A stretch of DNA of 64,000 nucleotides. Origin: a virus. Within the stretch, counting starts at the first letter, position 1, and every line of letters starts with the position of its first letter. The position numbers were made by a program, and so were the translations under genes. Under the pieces are notes generated by a model that saw only the letters and a list, made by a program, of their open reading frames with translations, ran no database searches and was not told where the DNA came from. Positions 24,572-34,443 of the stretch are shown here, in pieces. The stretch lies in the IMG/VR virus record IMGVR_UViG_3300033997_000092, positions 186,001 through 250,000 of that record; one strand, given 5' to 3'.

Positions 24572-25057
24572 CTACGTGTAAAGATTGGTGCTGATTTGTT
24601 CGCGGCGTATCCTGAGTGCTTCAGTGATTTTTATAAGCTGCTTGTGATCATGCTCGGCGAACTGCCATTGTCCTTCTACAACACACCACATCTTTGGTTT
24701 AACTTCAGGATTATGCAATGTTTCATGCAATGCTAATCCTAAGTTTAATTGAAAAGAAAGATCTGGAGTGTATATCCTGTTATCTATCTCCAGAGGAGCA
24801 AGTATGTCGTTTCGTGCGCTGCTCTGTCCTTGAGCTTTTGCTGCCAAAGCTATATCAGCTTGGTCTGCTTTGATTCTGATAAAAGTACCGTTCTCAATAC
24901 GATAGTTATTCGGGTTATCACGCCATCTTTGCACTTCAATAGCTGTAGCAAGGATATAGTGTTCCGATTTGATTTGTTGCGGATTCGAGTAAGACCCTGT
25001 TATGTTACTGCCGGAAACCACTTCAGGGTTATATGTTAGAAAAAGTTGACCTGCCAT
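24572..25057 (-). CDS. Probable tail-fibre assembly-type protein, 161 aa
   Basis: Small soluble protein lying directly upstream of a fibre gene. Its C-terminal region (WQFAEHDHKQLIKITEALRIRREQI) resembles the helical end of DUF4376-type fibre-assembly or fibre-associated proteins, in which a short beta N-terminus is followed by A-rich helices and conserved W and R positions. No signal or membrane helix. Assignment is by size, context and weak pattern only; it might instead be a virion protein. Confidence 0.55.
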   Translation of the reverse strand: MAGQLFLTYNPEVVSGSNITGSYSNPQQIKSEHYILATAIEVQRWRDNPNNYRIENGTFIRIKADQADIALAAKAQGQSSARNDILAPLEIDNRIYTPDLSFQLNLGLALHETLHNPEVKPKMWCVVEGQWQFAEHDHKQLIKITEALRIRREQISTNLYT

Positions 25058-25061
25058 AAAA

Positions 25062-25853
25062 TTAATCTCCCATCACTTGCCAGAAGAAATCCCATTTATC
25101 TGGAAGTGGGTTTGGGTGGGTTCCGGGTTTGAGTGTTATTGTTATACCGCCAATCTCAGTATCATCATAGATGAATTCACCAAAGAAGTATTTACTTGCT
25201 TGATAGCATTCTGGATCTAAGAATGTAAGCTGAATACTTGCGATACCGTTTACAAAGTTTAGTGGAAACAATAACGACACTGTATCACTGATAGGCAATG
25301 TCTCAGAAGTGAAACGTCCACTTTGAATCATACCTCCAGCTCTACGAAGCCGCATTGCTACACCGCGAGTACCTTTTACCCATTCAGGTTCATCGCCATC
25401 ATTACCCGGAGCGCCTGTTGCTCCTGTAGGGCCGGTAGGGCCAATGGGGCCCAATAAACCCTGAGGACCAATAGGACCTGTAGGCCCAGTGGGACCTATA
25501 GTCCCTCTGTCGCCTTTAATACCAGGACATCCTTGAATGCCAGGACGACCGTCACGACCGTTTCGTCCTGCTGCTCCAGTAAGACCTCTAGGTCCTCTGG
25601 CTCCTGTCTTTCCTTCTGGAGCTGTTCTTTCTGTTAACAGTCCTGAAGCCGTGTAGATATTGTTGTTCATATCTACAATAGTTATTGTTCCTGAGTTGCT
25701 ATCAATGCTGAAGCTCTTTATTAGAGGATCGCCCACTGATTCAGGAGCTACTACTGCCATCTGGCCTGGAGCCGCAACTTGCATCAAATCGCCTGTACCT
25801 GCTGTACCGGGATCGATCATAGCTGGGCTGATTTTAGTCAATTTGTTAGACAT
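25062..25853 (-). CDS. Collagen-like tail protein, 263 aa
   Basis: Residues about 80-153 are a run of about 24 Gly-X-Y triplets, many of them GPT, GPI or GRD, a collagen-type triple helix that makes a stiff trimeric spacer. A GCPG triplet sits inside the run. The N-terminal ~75 residues form a small beta module (SGTITIVDMNNNIYTASGLL) shared with three other collagen-like proteins at 33288-35949. The C-terminal ~105 residues are a beta-rich globular domain (FVNGIASIQLTFLD, GGITITLKPG) that may be the fibre tip. Probably a short fibre of the baseplate. Confidence 0.86.
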   Translation of the reverse strand: MSNKLTKISPAMIDPGTAGTGDLMQVAAPGQMAVVAPESVGDPLIKSFSIDSNSGTITIVDMNNNIYTASGLLTERTAPEGKTGARGPRGLTGAAGRNGRDGRPGIQGCPGIKGDRGTIGPTGPTGPIGPQGLLGPIGPTGPTGATGAPGNDGDEPEWVKGTRGVAMRLRRAGGMIQSGRFTSETLPISDTVSLLFPLNFVNGIASIQLTFLDPECYQASKYFFGEFIYDDTEIGGITITLKPGTHPNPLPDKWDFFWQVMGD

Positions 25854-25867
25854 ATCGTTGCATCCAC

Positions 25868-26107
25868 TTAAGGAGATTCGCTTGGTTCAAATGGCTCAAG
25901 CCATAGAGGAAATTCTGGATCGTCTGGAGCATGTACTGCTTCATCATGCTCTGGATTCCGAATTCGTGTATTTTCTGGCACCATGCGGTACCACCCAGTG
26001 TTTTCGATATTACGAACGAGCCAACCAGCGTCCGCGAAATTATTTACACGGAACTGGTTGGCTTCTTTGCGAATATCTCTGGGTCTCAGGATTATTCGTT
26101 TTGCCAT
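25868..26107 (-). CDS. Small unknown protein, 79 aa
   Basis: Short protein between a giant Calx-beta protein and a collagen-like protein. Basic first half (MAKRIILRPRDIRKEANQFRV) and acidic, proline-rich end (FPLWLEPFEPSESP). No known domain. The reading frame is bounded closely on both sides, with starts and stops spaced as elsewhere in the operon, which supports it as real. It might be a small adaptor between fibre parts; this is inference. Confidence 0.65.
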   Translation of the reverse strand: MAKRIILRPRDIRKEANQFRVNNFADAGWLVRNIENTGWYRMVPENTRIRNPEHDEAVHAPDDPEFPLWLEPFEPSESP

Positions 26108-26118
26108 AATAAATTAAA

Positions 26119-29100
26119 TTATAGAGAAGTTATGTTATTGTTGTTAATCAAGAACCTGGAAGTTGTTTCTGGATTCTCAATTATAACAGGCGAGCCTGCG
26201 TCTTGCGCGATAGTCAGACCTGAATTCTGCCATGCTGACACACTCTGGTTATACCGATATGTAATGTTTGCTTGAGCATCGTAAACTTTTGTTAAGTCCA
26301 CAGCTCCAGAAAACATTGTATCTAAGAATGTTGCACCTGCTTGGCTTCTGACCATATACCCGTAATTGCTTTGATTGCGGAACGGCGCATATTTTGAATC
26401 AGAATTCAAATCAAGCGTTATAGTCGAGTTCGGATCATATGATGGGACTGCTCCTGTGTACCAATCAGTACAACGCGCTGTTAACGTATTTCCTGAGCGG
26501 ACAACTTCAATTTTGCGTCGGGCATCAGACCATCCTCGTATACCACTTCCTACAAGTATACCAGGAATAGAAGCTACTACGACACCATTCTCAATAAAGA
26601 ATAGTCCCCAATTCATGTCAGGCGCAGGCGTCATACCGTTACCTATGCCACCACCTGTACAACAGAAAGATATTGTACGTACTATGTTGTCTGACCCTAA
26701 ATCGAAGCCCACTAATGCTCCTATTAAGTCGTCATCGGTATCAGCAGATGTTACAACCACTTCATACTTGTAGTCGCTATATTTATCAGGAGATACGAAG
26801 CCTGTGTAGGACGATAAGTTGTCTGGCATAACTATTCTGTCTGGGTTAGATTGTAGTTGCCAGTTTGCTGCGGATCCTTGTGCTGTGCTGGCATTTGCAT
26901 AGAAGTTGTTTGCGTCAGTTCTCCCCCAACTGTTGAAAATCTCTTGTTGGGTTGGAGGAGAGTACGCATTCATACGGGCCTGTGCTTCTACAGACGTTCC
27001 ATAAATATAACCAGAAATTTGTGGAATCGGTGTAGGGCAATTCATCGTGTACGTCCATGCCGTTCCATCTGGACCTGTCACACGTATCATACACGTTGTT
27101 GCGTGTGGAGGGCCAGGATAAAAGAAACTTAATGTTCCGTTACCTGAGACCAAACCACCTGTAGTAGCAACAAGTTGACCTTCATAGAAGATTTCCATCA
27201 TGTCAGGTACACTGTACATAGTGTAGTTTACGTCAAGACGTCCTGCATCAGGACCTAAATAATGTATCGTTTCTGTTGTTCCTGCACCACCTGCAGGTGT
27301 TTCAACACCGCAAGGAGTAGCATCGTCGTCGCGTATTGTGATAGTTCCTATAGGTTTAACAAGGATACCACGAGTGTTGTTGGATAAGATGATTTCAAAA
27401 GTTTCATCATTCTCTATATCGCTATCACCTACTATCGTAATAGGAATAGTCTTTTCACTTTCGCCTGATTGGAAGCAGATTTGCCCACTAGCACCGACAT
27501 AATCTGGTTCTTGATCAACTGCGTCGATATATGCTTCTGATTGACCTGAGTTGATTTGGCCAGTCATTCCTGTCCACAATGGATGAGGTCCGTTCTGGGC
27601 AATAGCGTTTTCCACAGTCAAATTCATTGTATCGCGATCTATTGAGCCTTTGAACTTAATCCCGTAGAAATCAAACAGAACTTCGTTGGCGCCCTTGTAG
27701 AAGCCTATGCCGCTAGGGTCACCATCTACGCCGTGGTCAGCGATTACACCGAATCCTTGACCTGCAAGATGTGAAGCCTTCATCGCTGCTATCAGCGCTG
27801 GAGAGTTTACTTGTCCTCCAGTGTATGCACTACTGATATACAAAACACAATCAAATCCGTCAAAGAACGCTTGTGTTTCTGGACACTCATTGCCGTACAT
27901 GACTGTTAACGTGCGTCCTGTACCTGCAGCAGCCGAAGTAAAGTAGTTTGTGAAGCCTGTGTACGTTACACTGTCTTTAACATCGTAAGCTTGTCCAGCT
28001 ACTCCTGCATCACCCATGAGTAATACTGCGCCACCTGTCTTGCTTCCACTTAACCAGTTCATTACGTTTTGTAAGAACAGCAGAGTGTTTCCGTACTTCT
28101 GGACTGTAGCGCGATCATTCCAATATCCGTTGTAGAATTTAGGAAATGCACCGTCTAAGTACATCTTACGGTCACCAGCTATGTTCTCAATAACCATAAC
28201 ATGGGGGAGCTGTTGGTCGTCTTTAGCTAATGAGCGAACACTCAAGTCGCTCTTTGCAGTTCCATCTTGTGTACGCCAATCGACACACAGTGGAGTTGAT
28301 CCCTGATAAGGCTCGCTAAGGAAAACACGTACATCTATTTCGCGGGAAACATCCAATTCAACGATGCTCATGTCTTCTATGCGAATCTCAGGATCGTTAC
28401 CCTCAAGAACGCACGGTAATTCAAATGTGATTGTTCCAGAATCAGTATCACTTACACCAAGAACAGCATATTGCTTATCCGCAACAGTGGCTGTTATTGT
28501 TATAGGATATTGTGCGCGGTTATCTTCAAGTGCCAGTTGTTTCGTGAAACGAATCTTTGCTATACGTCCTTCTTCTTGGACTTCTAGCAGTTCTACCATT
28601 CCGTTACCTATGTCTCCGTGCCATAGATATTCGTATTTTCTCTGTTGCCAGTCAGGAGGATTAACAAATCTGACTTCAACAAGTGCTTCTTGTGACCAGA
28701 CATCATCAACAAAATAACATCTGTCTTCACATGGAACAGGCGGAGGCGGTGTTGGATCGGGTGGAGGAGGAGCAACAGGCACTACTGGAGTACGCTCATA
28801 CACTTCGTACAAGTGAGGACTATGTTCACCCCAACTATGCACTTGACGATAGCCTCTACGTTCCCATGTCTCCGGACAAAATCCAAATGGAGCACTAGAG
28901 CCACTTTCAGTAGCTAAAATGTTCCAGCGCCACCGAGCTAATATCGACGGGTCTGTTACTATCAAAGGGTCAGTGTATATAGATGCACATGATATTTCGT
29001 CTGTGCCTCTCGGATCACTGTACACACTTGAGTATTCTTTATCGTTTTCCCAAGGAAATGCTGTGGCTTCATTTGACTTACCGCCAATCATCTTACCTTT

Positions 29101-29823
29101 AGGCAACTGTGTGAATATTCGCTTCCATCCGTTGTACTTGTCATCAGGCTGAGTTACTGTGCGTATTGGTCTACGTGCTAAATAACGTAAGTTTGCATTG
29201 GTGTCGATTATTTTCATGCGACGACCCGCCAAGCTGCTTGGATTACCGGGAGCTCTAAAGAAGCTGCACCAACCGCCAAACACCTGCGCGTGATATATTT
29301 CACCTGAACTGTTGATTAGTCCATTATCGATTCTGTTACACGATGCAGGACAGAACGCATAACCTTGCGCTACAAAACGTGGATTACCGCCGTACGGACC
29401 TACGTTGAATACTCCATGAGCATGTACAAGATACTCATAATCATCTTCCCATTGAATAGGAAAATCAGTCACGGCGCCTAACCAAAAATGTTCCCAGTTG
29501 TCGTTATCACCTGCAGGAGAAGCAGTACCGAAGTTGATAGGACGTTCCAGGATACGTATGATATTTACGTTACCTCCGCGCCTGTCAATACTGCGGATGC
29601 CTTTAGTTACTTGATCGAATATCATCCAACCGTCAATAGTTCTGATAGCAAATCCGCGATCTCCTGGATTTATAGCTGCTGCCAGTGTTATACAGCGGCT
29701 GTGATCCATTTCGATATTTCTGTGTCCCGCTATAGAGAACACAATGTATTCATGATCGAATTTCCAATCATACGGAACCCATGTAGCTCCGTTCAAATTG
29801 TCATAGACTACATTCCAAGTCAT
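26119..29823 (-). CDS. Giant tail/surface protein with a split Calx-beta domain, 1234 aa
   Basis: Residues 1 to about 340 are unusual W/Y/G-rich sequence with many paired cysteines. A proline hinge follows (PPPPDPTPPPPVP, near 350), then beta-sandwich domains. A Calx-beta domain begins near residue 495 (FLSEPYQGSTPLCVDWRTQDGTAKS) but is interrupted. About 245 residues resembling a flavodoxin-like or ThuA/GATase-like alpha/beta domain (VLLMGDAG, FDCVLYISSAY, GFGVIADHG, HPLWTGMTG) lie between its GTA and PDY parts. It resumes near 773 (PDYVGASGQICFQSGESEKTI) and closes with GTITIRDDDA near 830. The C-terminal ~400 residues include a lectin-like beta region. Likely host-contact or tail-tip protein. 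Confidence 0.82.
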   Translation of the reverse strand: MTWNVVYDNLNGATWVPYDWKFDHEYIVFSIAGHRNIEMDHSRCITLAAAINPGDRGFAIRTIDGWMIFDQVTKGIRSIDRRGGNVNIIRILERPINFGTASPAGDNDNWEHFWLGAVTDFPIQWEDDYEYLVHAHGVFNVGPYGGNPRFVAQGYAFCPASCNRIDNGLINSSGEIYHAQVFGGWCSFFRAPGNPSSLAGRRMKIIDTNANLRYLARRPIRTVTQPDDKYNGWKRIFTQLPKGKMIGGKSNEATAFPWENDKEYSSVYSDPRGTDEISCASIYTDPLIVTDPSILARWRWNILATESGSSAPFGFCPETWERRGYRQVHSWGEHSPHLYEVYERTPVVPVAPPPPDPTPPPPVPCEDRCYFVDDVWSQEALVEVRFVNPPDWQQRKYEYLWHGDIGNGMVELLEVQEEGRIAKIRFTKQLALEDNRAQYPITITATVADKQYAVLGVSDTDSGTITFELPCVLEGNDPEIRIEDMSIVELDVSREIDVRVFLSEPYQGSTPLCVDWRTQDGTAKSDLSVRSLAKDDQQLPHVMVIENIAGDRKMYLDGAFPKFYNGYWNDRATVQKYGNTLLFLQNVMNWLSGSKTGGAVLLMGDAGVAGQAYDVKDSVTYTGFTNYFTSAAAGTGRTLTVMYGNECPETQAFFDGFDCVLYISSAYTGGQVNSPALIAAMKASHLAGQGFGVIADHGVDGDPSGIGFYKGANEVLFDFYGIKFKGSIDRDTMNLTVENAIAQNGPHPLWTGMTGQINSGQSEAYIDAVDQEPDYVGASGQICFQSGESEKTIPITIVGDSDIENDETFEIILSNNTRGILVKPIGTITIRDDDATPCGVETPAGGAGTTETIHYLGPDAGRLDVNYTMYSVPDMMEIFYEGQLVATTGGLVSGNGTLSFFYPGPPHATTCMIRVTGPDGTAWTYTMNCPTPIPQISGYIYGTSVEAQARMNAYSPPTQQEIFNSWGRTDANNFYANASTAQGSAANWQLQSNPDRIVMPDNLSSYTGFVSPDKYSDYKYEVVVTSADTDDDLIGALVGFDLGSDNIVRTISFCCTGGGIGNGMTPAPDMNWGLFFIENGVVVASIPGILVGSGIRGWSDARRKIEVVRSGNTLTARCTDWYTGAVPSYDPNSTITLDLNSDSKYAPFRNQSNYGYMVRSQAGATFLDTMFSGAVDLTKVYDAQANITYRYNQSVSAWQNSGLTIAQDAGSPVIIENPETTSRFLINNNNITSL

Positions 29824-29835
29824 ACATATTCCTTT

Positions 29836-29854
29836 TGGGAGACCAAGTCTCCCA
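29836..29854. other. Intercistronic hairpin between the two giant genes
   Basis: A perfect 8-bp inverted repeat TGGGAGAC / GTCTCCCA with a 3-base loop lies between the stop of the 1123-residue gene and the start of the 1234-residue gene. There is no T-run on either strand, so it is not a standard terminator. A role in mRNA stability or in separating translation of two very long cistrons is possible. Confidence 0.5.
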
Positions 29855-29859
29855 TAAGA

Positions 29860-32800
29860 TTATAATTGAAGATTTCCCGCAACGTCTGACAATACTAAAG
29901 TAAGTTCGTTACTCTTTAATATATTGCCTGCGCTGTCTTTTATTAAACAGTATACCCTCCACTCACTGCGTTTTTCAGGAGGTGTGTTTGATGATAAGTG
30001 TCCATCTATAACTTCCACTCTAAATAAGTCATTATCTGGAGAGAAGTCATTAGGCACGGCTACATCAATTTTAGCAACATAATTGCTATTAGGGTTGTTT
30101 ATGTTGTTGAAAGTTTCGACAGCTTCCCATTTGTAAGAATATGTCTTTGCAGGATCGTATGGATACGAAGCAGCAATTCCATGTCTGTTACGTGCGGCAG
30201 GATTACTGACAAACCCACCGTTAGCTTCCATATATGCTATTTTTCCTGGCTGCGCTATTTCTGTATGGTTTTGATCAGCTAATTGAGAGAATCCTATACC
30301 AAATATAACTGCACATCCAAAAGCTTGGTATTGTGTTGTTGAGTATGATTCTGCGGCATAGTTAGTACGTGTGAAGTTTAAGTCACTCACTGTGCCTCCA
30401 CCGACATTCGGCTTCAGTATAGTAACAGTACCTTCGTTATCCAGAATTGTTGCATTCACAGGATTACTTATACGCAAGTAGAACTGTCTGCCATTATTGT
30501 CGTGCGCTGGAGTTAATGTTTCCACAGGAACATTAACACTTGCTTGTCCCGCTAACAATGTAGCTGTCCCACTGCGACTATTGTAATCCGGATTTTGCAC
30601 TGTGCTTTCTGGAGTAACCATTAACTGCGCTTGGTTGTAGCTTGCATCTATTACACCATCTGTAGGAACGCCTTGAACAAGCGGACTTCCAGGAAGGTGA
30701 GCTAAATGGTCAACTACATAATATTGAGGAGTAGCGCGCCATTGACGCTGTGTAGCATCGAATGAAATACGCTCATCCGACAAGTTGTTGAATGTTGCCT
30801 GTAGTGCTGCATTGGCCCAGTAGTTACGGTGCATGTCCGTCGGGAACACACGCATTGGGAAGTGCAGTACAGCTCCATTACGCAGCAGTGTTCCAAGTGC
30901 TTGGCCTATACGCGCAGTATTACCTGACATATAGACAGCAGCAACTGAGAATCCTGACATCTGGAACCACAATTTAGAATCGGCTACAGTAATAATGTCA
31001 GCATCCGTTGTAGACAGTGTGTTTTCCCACGTGTTGCTATTGTTTGGGATAGTACGCATTGGAACCTGCACAACAGTCATGTTGTAGATGTTACGCATTG
31101 CCTGAATAAAGTTAGAGCATTTAAGTGCCCACTCTGTTTCAGGTTCACCTTCACCTAGTATCAGCCATTTCTTGTTAGTCAAATCTGGAATTTTCATCTT
31201 CCATGCGTTAACTGTCATCTTGGCTTCTGGTGTAAGCGTAGCAAACGATGATACTGCCTGAATAGTGTTTATTTGCGAACATTCGGTCGCACGATATTCA
31301 CTGTTCATCAGGCGTTCCCACGAAGCATCTACTACAAGAGAGCCTGCTGTTCCGGGGAAGTTTTGTACGCCGAAAGTAGCTAAGTTCGGCACTGCGTCAC
31401 CGTATGGACGGTTCTCATTGCCTGTACTGAACACTGCCAGAGTACCACTTAATCCACTACTACCGCCAACACTTTTAGCTGTCCCATCTACAGTAACAAA
31501 ATCAAACGTCACATCAGTTGGAGCAGGAATATTGCTGCTGACAGTTACTTGGGCAACGGCACCTTTAGTCACATTGGCATCACTGACCACCAACTGCACT
31601 TCGTCATCACATACAGGTATAACTTTATCATCTACTTCAATGTCCAATACAGGAACAGGACAACCAACAAAGTATTCCCAGCTTGAGCCTAATGGTGCAT
31701 CGATTCTCACTGTGATACGTTTACGTCTGCCATTATCTAAAGCACTGTTTGTAAGGAATTGCACGAACGTAGTGCGCTTGCCTGTTTTGGCTTCGATAAG
31801 ATTCATGTCCATGTCGAATACAGACACGACATATTGGAACTCGCCTTTACCAACTACTTTGATACTGACTACGCCAGGATCGACACCATTATCCATATCA
31901 TAGTTGTCTTCTGTGCTGCTGTGGCCCATAGACTGCAATCCAGCTACAGGTTCCTCACACGGCCACGGATTATCACGGTAGCCTGGAGTGTTTGTACAGA
32001 ACAGAGTATAATACCAGCTTTTCATATCGTCATCGAGCAGACGCTCTGCCGATGTTACACGTACCATGATGTCATGTACTTCTGTAGGGAACTCGTAAGG
32101 TTTCCACCACCACTTCAACGAACCTAATTCTTGAGCTGGGTCCATTGTACTTGCTACACGATTCTGGTTGTGATACACTTCAAACTTATCTGCATTTAAC
32201 CAGCTAGTGTAATCAAGAACTAACTGCCAGTTCACGTTAGGGTCTGATACTGGGCCGATGTAATGATGGAATTCATAGTACCACTTACCGTCTTCCAAAC
32301 GTGCTTCAAGAGGAAACACAGTTGCGTGACACGGAGCAGGGTAAATAGGAGTACCGACATATTCTTCTGTGAATACACCCAAGAATTGATTCAAGTCAGT
32401 GTTATCCAAATTCACAACAGCTAAGTTGGGTTTTGGTCCCACAAATTGATACGCCCAGCGAGTACCGTCGCTACCACGCACACGAATCATAACACGTTGT
32501 TCACCTTCACCTACAGCTTGGTCAAGATAGAATTCGATTTTGCTACGATCTTTAACACGGCCACAAGTTGTTGCTATGCGAGTTCCCATGTAATAAACGT
32601 CAACACTGATACCTTCACTGTCGTAGCTGGCAAACAACACTTCAAAGTAACCTGGACGATCACCTGTGTTGAATATAGTTTCAGTTATCTGACTTCCGCC
32701 ACTGAACACACTGCTTCCCAAGTAGTTCGGGTTAGCATAAGTACCACGACCGTATGACGGCGTAACACCTGAATCATCGTAGCTTTCAATAGCATAGTTT

Positions 32801-33231
32801 AATGCTGGACGTTTAAGCACGTAGCCTTTAGGTGCACCAGCATCCGGCAACTTTTCAAATCCCGGTTCACCTGCATCAGGCAAATCATATCCTGGAGGAT
32901 AGCCTGTTATCAGATTGAACAAGTTACCATCAGAGCCTATTCCATTTCCAGAACCAGCTTCGTCTGCTGTTAGTCCTGGAGGACAATTCACTGAACCTAC
33001 TACGCGGAATTCACACTCAACATCAAAGCGAGGATCGAATGTGCAGTCGTTATGTATAAACTCACTATTGGCACCATCACGCATACGGATAGCTTTTGGG
33101 TCAATAAGCAGCCAGCTCCTGTTGTCGCGTGACCTGATACGCAACGTAGCTTTGCATGGATCTAGCCATTTATTGTTGTAGGAGTTTCTTATTAAGAGGC
33201 GTCCCAGCGCTGGGATTTCGTTATCAGCCAT
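29860..33231 (-). CDS. Giant tail/surface protein with a split Calx-beta domain, 1123 aa
   Basis: Several beta-sandwich modules repeat in the first 550 residues: NTGDRPGYFEVLFASYDSEGISVDVYYMG, DYTSWLNADKFEVYHNQNRVAST, and GVVSIKVVGKGEFQYVVSV, each ending in a T/S-W-x-Y strand. A Calx-beta domain opens near residue 555-580 (PTDVTFDFVTVDGTAKS). It is interrupted by about 295 residues resembling a flavodoxin-like fold (NKKWLILGEGEPE, DADIITVADS, AVLHFPMRVFP, GSPLVQGVP) and resumes near 881 (PDYNSRSGTATLLAG), ending at GTVTI near 934. The last ~185 residues are a separate beta domain. Paralogue of the downstream giant protein in layout. Confidence 0.82.
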   Translation of the reverse strand: MADNEIPALGRLLIRNSYNNKWLDPCKATLRIRSRDNRSWLLIDPKAIRMRDGANSEFIHNDCTFDPRFDVECEFRVVGSVNCPPGLTADEAGSGNGIGSDGNLFNLITGYPPGYDLPDAGEPGFEKLPDAGAPKGYVLKRPALNYAIESYDDSGVTPSYGRGTYANPNYLGSSVFSGGSQITETIFNTGDRPGYFEVLFASYDSEGISVDVYYMGTRIATTCGRVKDRSKIEFYLDQAVGEGEQRVMIRVRGSDGTRWAYQFVGPKPNLAVVNLDNTDLNQFLGVFTEEYVGTPIYPAPCHATVFPLEARLEDGKWYYEFHHYIGPVSDPNVNWQLVLDYTSWLNADKFEVYHNQNRVASTMDPAQELGSLKWWWKPYEFPTEVHDIMVRVTSAERLLDDDMKSWYYTLFCTNTPGYRDNPWPCEEPVAGLQSMGHSSTEDNYDMDNGVDPGVVSIKVVGKGEFQYVVSVFDMDMNLIEAKTGKRTTFVQFLTNSALDNGRRKRITVRIDAPLGSSWEYFVGCPVPVLDIEVDDKVIPVCDDEVQLVVSDANVTKGAVAQVTVSSNIPAPTDVTFDFVTVDGTAKSVGGSSGLSGTLAVFSTGNENRPYGDAVPNLATFGVQNFPGTAGSLVVDASWERLMNSEYRATECSQINTIQAVSSFATLTPEAKMTVNAWKMKIPDLTNKKWLILGEGEPETEWALKCSNFIQAMRNIYNMTVVQVPMRTIPNNSNTWENTLSTTDADIITVADSKLWFQMSGFSVAAVYMSGNTARIGQALGTLLRNGAVLHFPMRVFPTDMHRNYWANAALQATFNNLSDERISFDATQRQWRATPQYYVVDHLAHLPGSPLVQGVPTDGVIDASYNQAQLMVTPESTVQNPDYNSRSGTATLLAGQASVNVPVETLTPAHDNNGRQFYLRISNPVNATILDNEGTVTILKPNVGGGTVSDLNFTRTNYAAESYSTTQYQAFGCAVIFGIGFSQLADQNHTEIAQPGKIAYMEANGGFVSNPAARNRHGIAASYPYDPAKTYSYKWEAVETFNNINNPNSNYVAKIDVAVPNDFSPDNDLFRVEVIDGHLSSNTPPEKRSEWRVYCLIKDSAGNILKSNELTLVLSDVAGNLQL

Positions 33232-33242
33232 TTTACTTCTCC

Positions 33243-33278
33243 GAGCCAGAAACGACTTGAGCCAGAATAAACTGGCCC
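33243..33278 (-). other. Repeat/hairpin in the gap behind the collagen-like gene group
   Basis: The 7-mer GAGCCAG occurs twice (33243-33249 and 33259-33265). Its near-complement CTGGCCC follows at 33272-33278, so the minus-strand RNA can form a 7-bp hairpin with a 6-base loop, or an alternative one using the first copy. No T-run follows. It lies between the 164-residue collagen-like gene and the giant gene; the role is unknown. Confidence 0.4.
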
Positions 33279-33287
33279 AAATCAGTA

Positions 33288-33782
33288 TTATTTAGTTGCT
33301 ATCCATAAAGCGCCTGCACCTACTGCACCAGGATCTTCAGCTTGAATGTAGATCTGCACACGTCCATCTTGTCCTCTGATGCCTTGAGGACCTGTAGATC
33401 CTGTAGGACCAATAGGACCTTCAATGCCTCTAGGTCCACGTACTCCAGGCTTACCTTGAGGGCCTTGGGGTCCACGACATCCACGAGGACCTTGAATACC
33501 TTCAGCTCCAAGTAAACCATCTACACCAGGAGAACCATCGAATCCAGGAAGACCTTGACGACCTGTTCCCATACTTGATAGCGTTGGATATCCGCGAATG
33601 TGCAGAGGCTCAAATCCTGGAATAGTTATTGTAGTTATTCCCATTACAGGATCGAATACACCAGTTACACTTTGCCCTGCTGTAGGATCAGGTAATACAG
33701 AAAGTGATTTGCCTTCAGCTACAACTTGACCTGCTACTGCGGTAGCTGGCTTAATCATATCCATAGATACTTTGGTAACCAT
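33288..33782 (-). CDS. Collagen-like protein ending in a short beta tail, 164 aa
   Basis: Residues about 73-140 are Gly-X-Y triplets (roughly 22), with one GCRG triplet. The N-terminal module (MVTKVSMDMIKP ... GITTITIPGFEPLHIRGYPTL) is the same type as in the three other collagen-like proteins here. After the triplets, VQIYIQAEDPGAVGAGALWI matches [19 protein letters not shown] of the next gene, a short end motif often seen at the tip of phage collagen fibres. It forms part of a run of three adjacent collagen genes, likely building trimeric stalks or fibres at the baseplate. Confidence 0.85.
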   Translation of the reverse strand: MVTKVSMDMIKPATAVAGQVVAEGKSLSVLPDPTAGQSVTGVFDPVMGITTITIPGFEPLHIRGYPTLSSMGTGRQGLPGFDGSPGVDGLLGAEGIQGPRGCRGPQGPQGKPGVRGPRGIEGPIGPTGSTGPQGIRGQDGRVQIYIQAEDPGAVGAGALWIATK

Positions 33783-33792
33783 GAATCACTCC

Positions 33793-34440
33793 TTAATCGA
33801 AAAACTGTTCAATGTCATCATCAATCTGACCCACAGTAGGATTAACCCAAATACCGCCAGGACCTATCGATGGTCCGGGATCGATTTCACTGATAACGAG
33901 ATTGATACGTCCGACTGGGCCTTGAGGACCAATGGGGCCTGCTGGACCAGGAGCGCCTGTTGGGCCTGTTGGGCCTTGAGCTCCAGTCGGACCTGTAGGA
34001 CCTGTAGGTCCCATTTGACCCATAGGACCCGGACACCCAGGAGCTCCCTGAGGACCTATGTCTCCAGGCAAACCGTCGCGTCCATCTAAGCCCTGAGGAC
34101 CTGTTGGGCCCTGAGGACCAGGACATCCTGCTTCACCTTCTAAACCGTCGCGTCCATCTTTACCTGGAGCTCCGTCAGGACCCGGATCACCCTGAGGACC
34201 TTGAGGACCCTCAGGTATCTGACTTACTATGGGAAAGTTACCCAGCACTTGTGTACTGCCGTCATAGAACGAGAATATAACTTTGCCTGTAGTTTCGTCG
34301 TATCTAAGTCCTGTCACAGGGGACACTGTTGAAGCAGTTCCTTCTGTGGGAGCAAGTACGCCTCCAACAACGCTTAAAGATTTACCTTCAGCCGATGTAG
34401 GCGCACGAACCATGCTTGTGTCAATTCTTGTTAGTTTCAT
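33793..34440 (-). CDS. Collagen-like protein, 215 aa
   Basis: Longest triplet run of the group: about 33 Gly-X-Y units from near residue 85 to 185, with two GCPG triplets and runs of [10 protein letters not shown]. The N-terminus ([16 protein letters not shown] ... [21 protein letters not shown]) is the shared attachment module. The C-terminal [21 protein letters not shown] is the same end motif as in the downstream collagen gene. Expected to trimerise into a rigid rod. Starts four bases after the stop of the Hint-containing gene. Confidence 0.87.
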   Translation of the reverse strand: MKLTRIDTSMVRAPTSAEGKSLSVVGGVLAPTEGTASTVSPVTGLRYDETTGKVIFSFYDGSTQVLGNFPIVSQIPEGPQGPQGDPGPDGAPGKDGRDGLEGEAGCPGPQGPTGPQGLDGRDGLPGDIGPQGAPGCPGPMGQMGPTGPTGPTGAQGPTGPTGAPGPAGPIGPQGPVGRINLVISEIDPGPSIGPGGIWVNPTVGQIDDDIEQFFD

Positions 34441-34443
34441 TAC

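Noticed and set aside
33793-34200. Imperfect DNA repeats in the collagen-like genes as a tandem-repeat or CRISPR-like array
   Set aside because: They are explained by Gly-X-Y codons; spacing is 9-base periodic and there are no spacers between fixed repeats.
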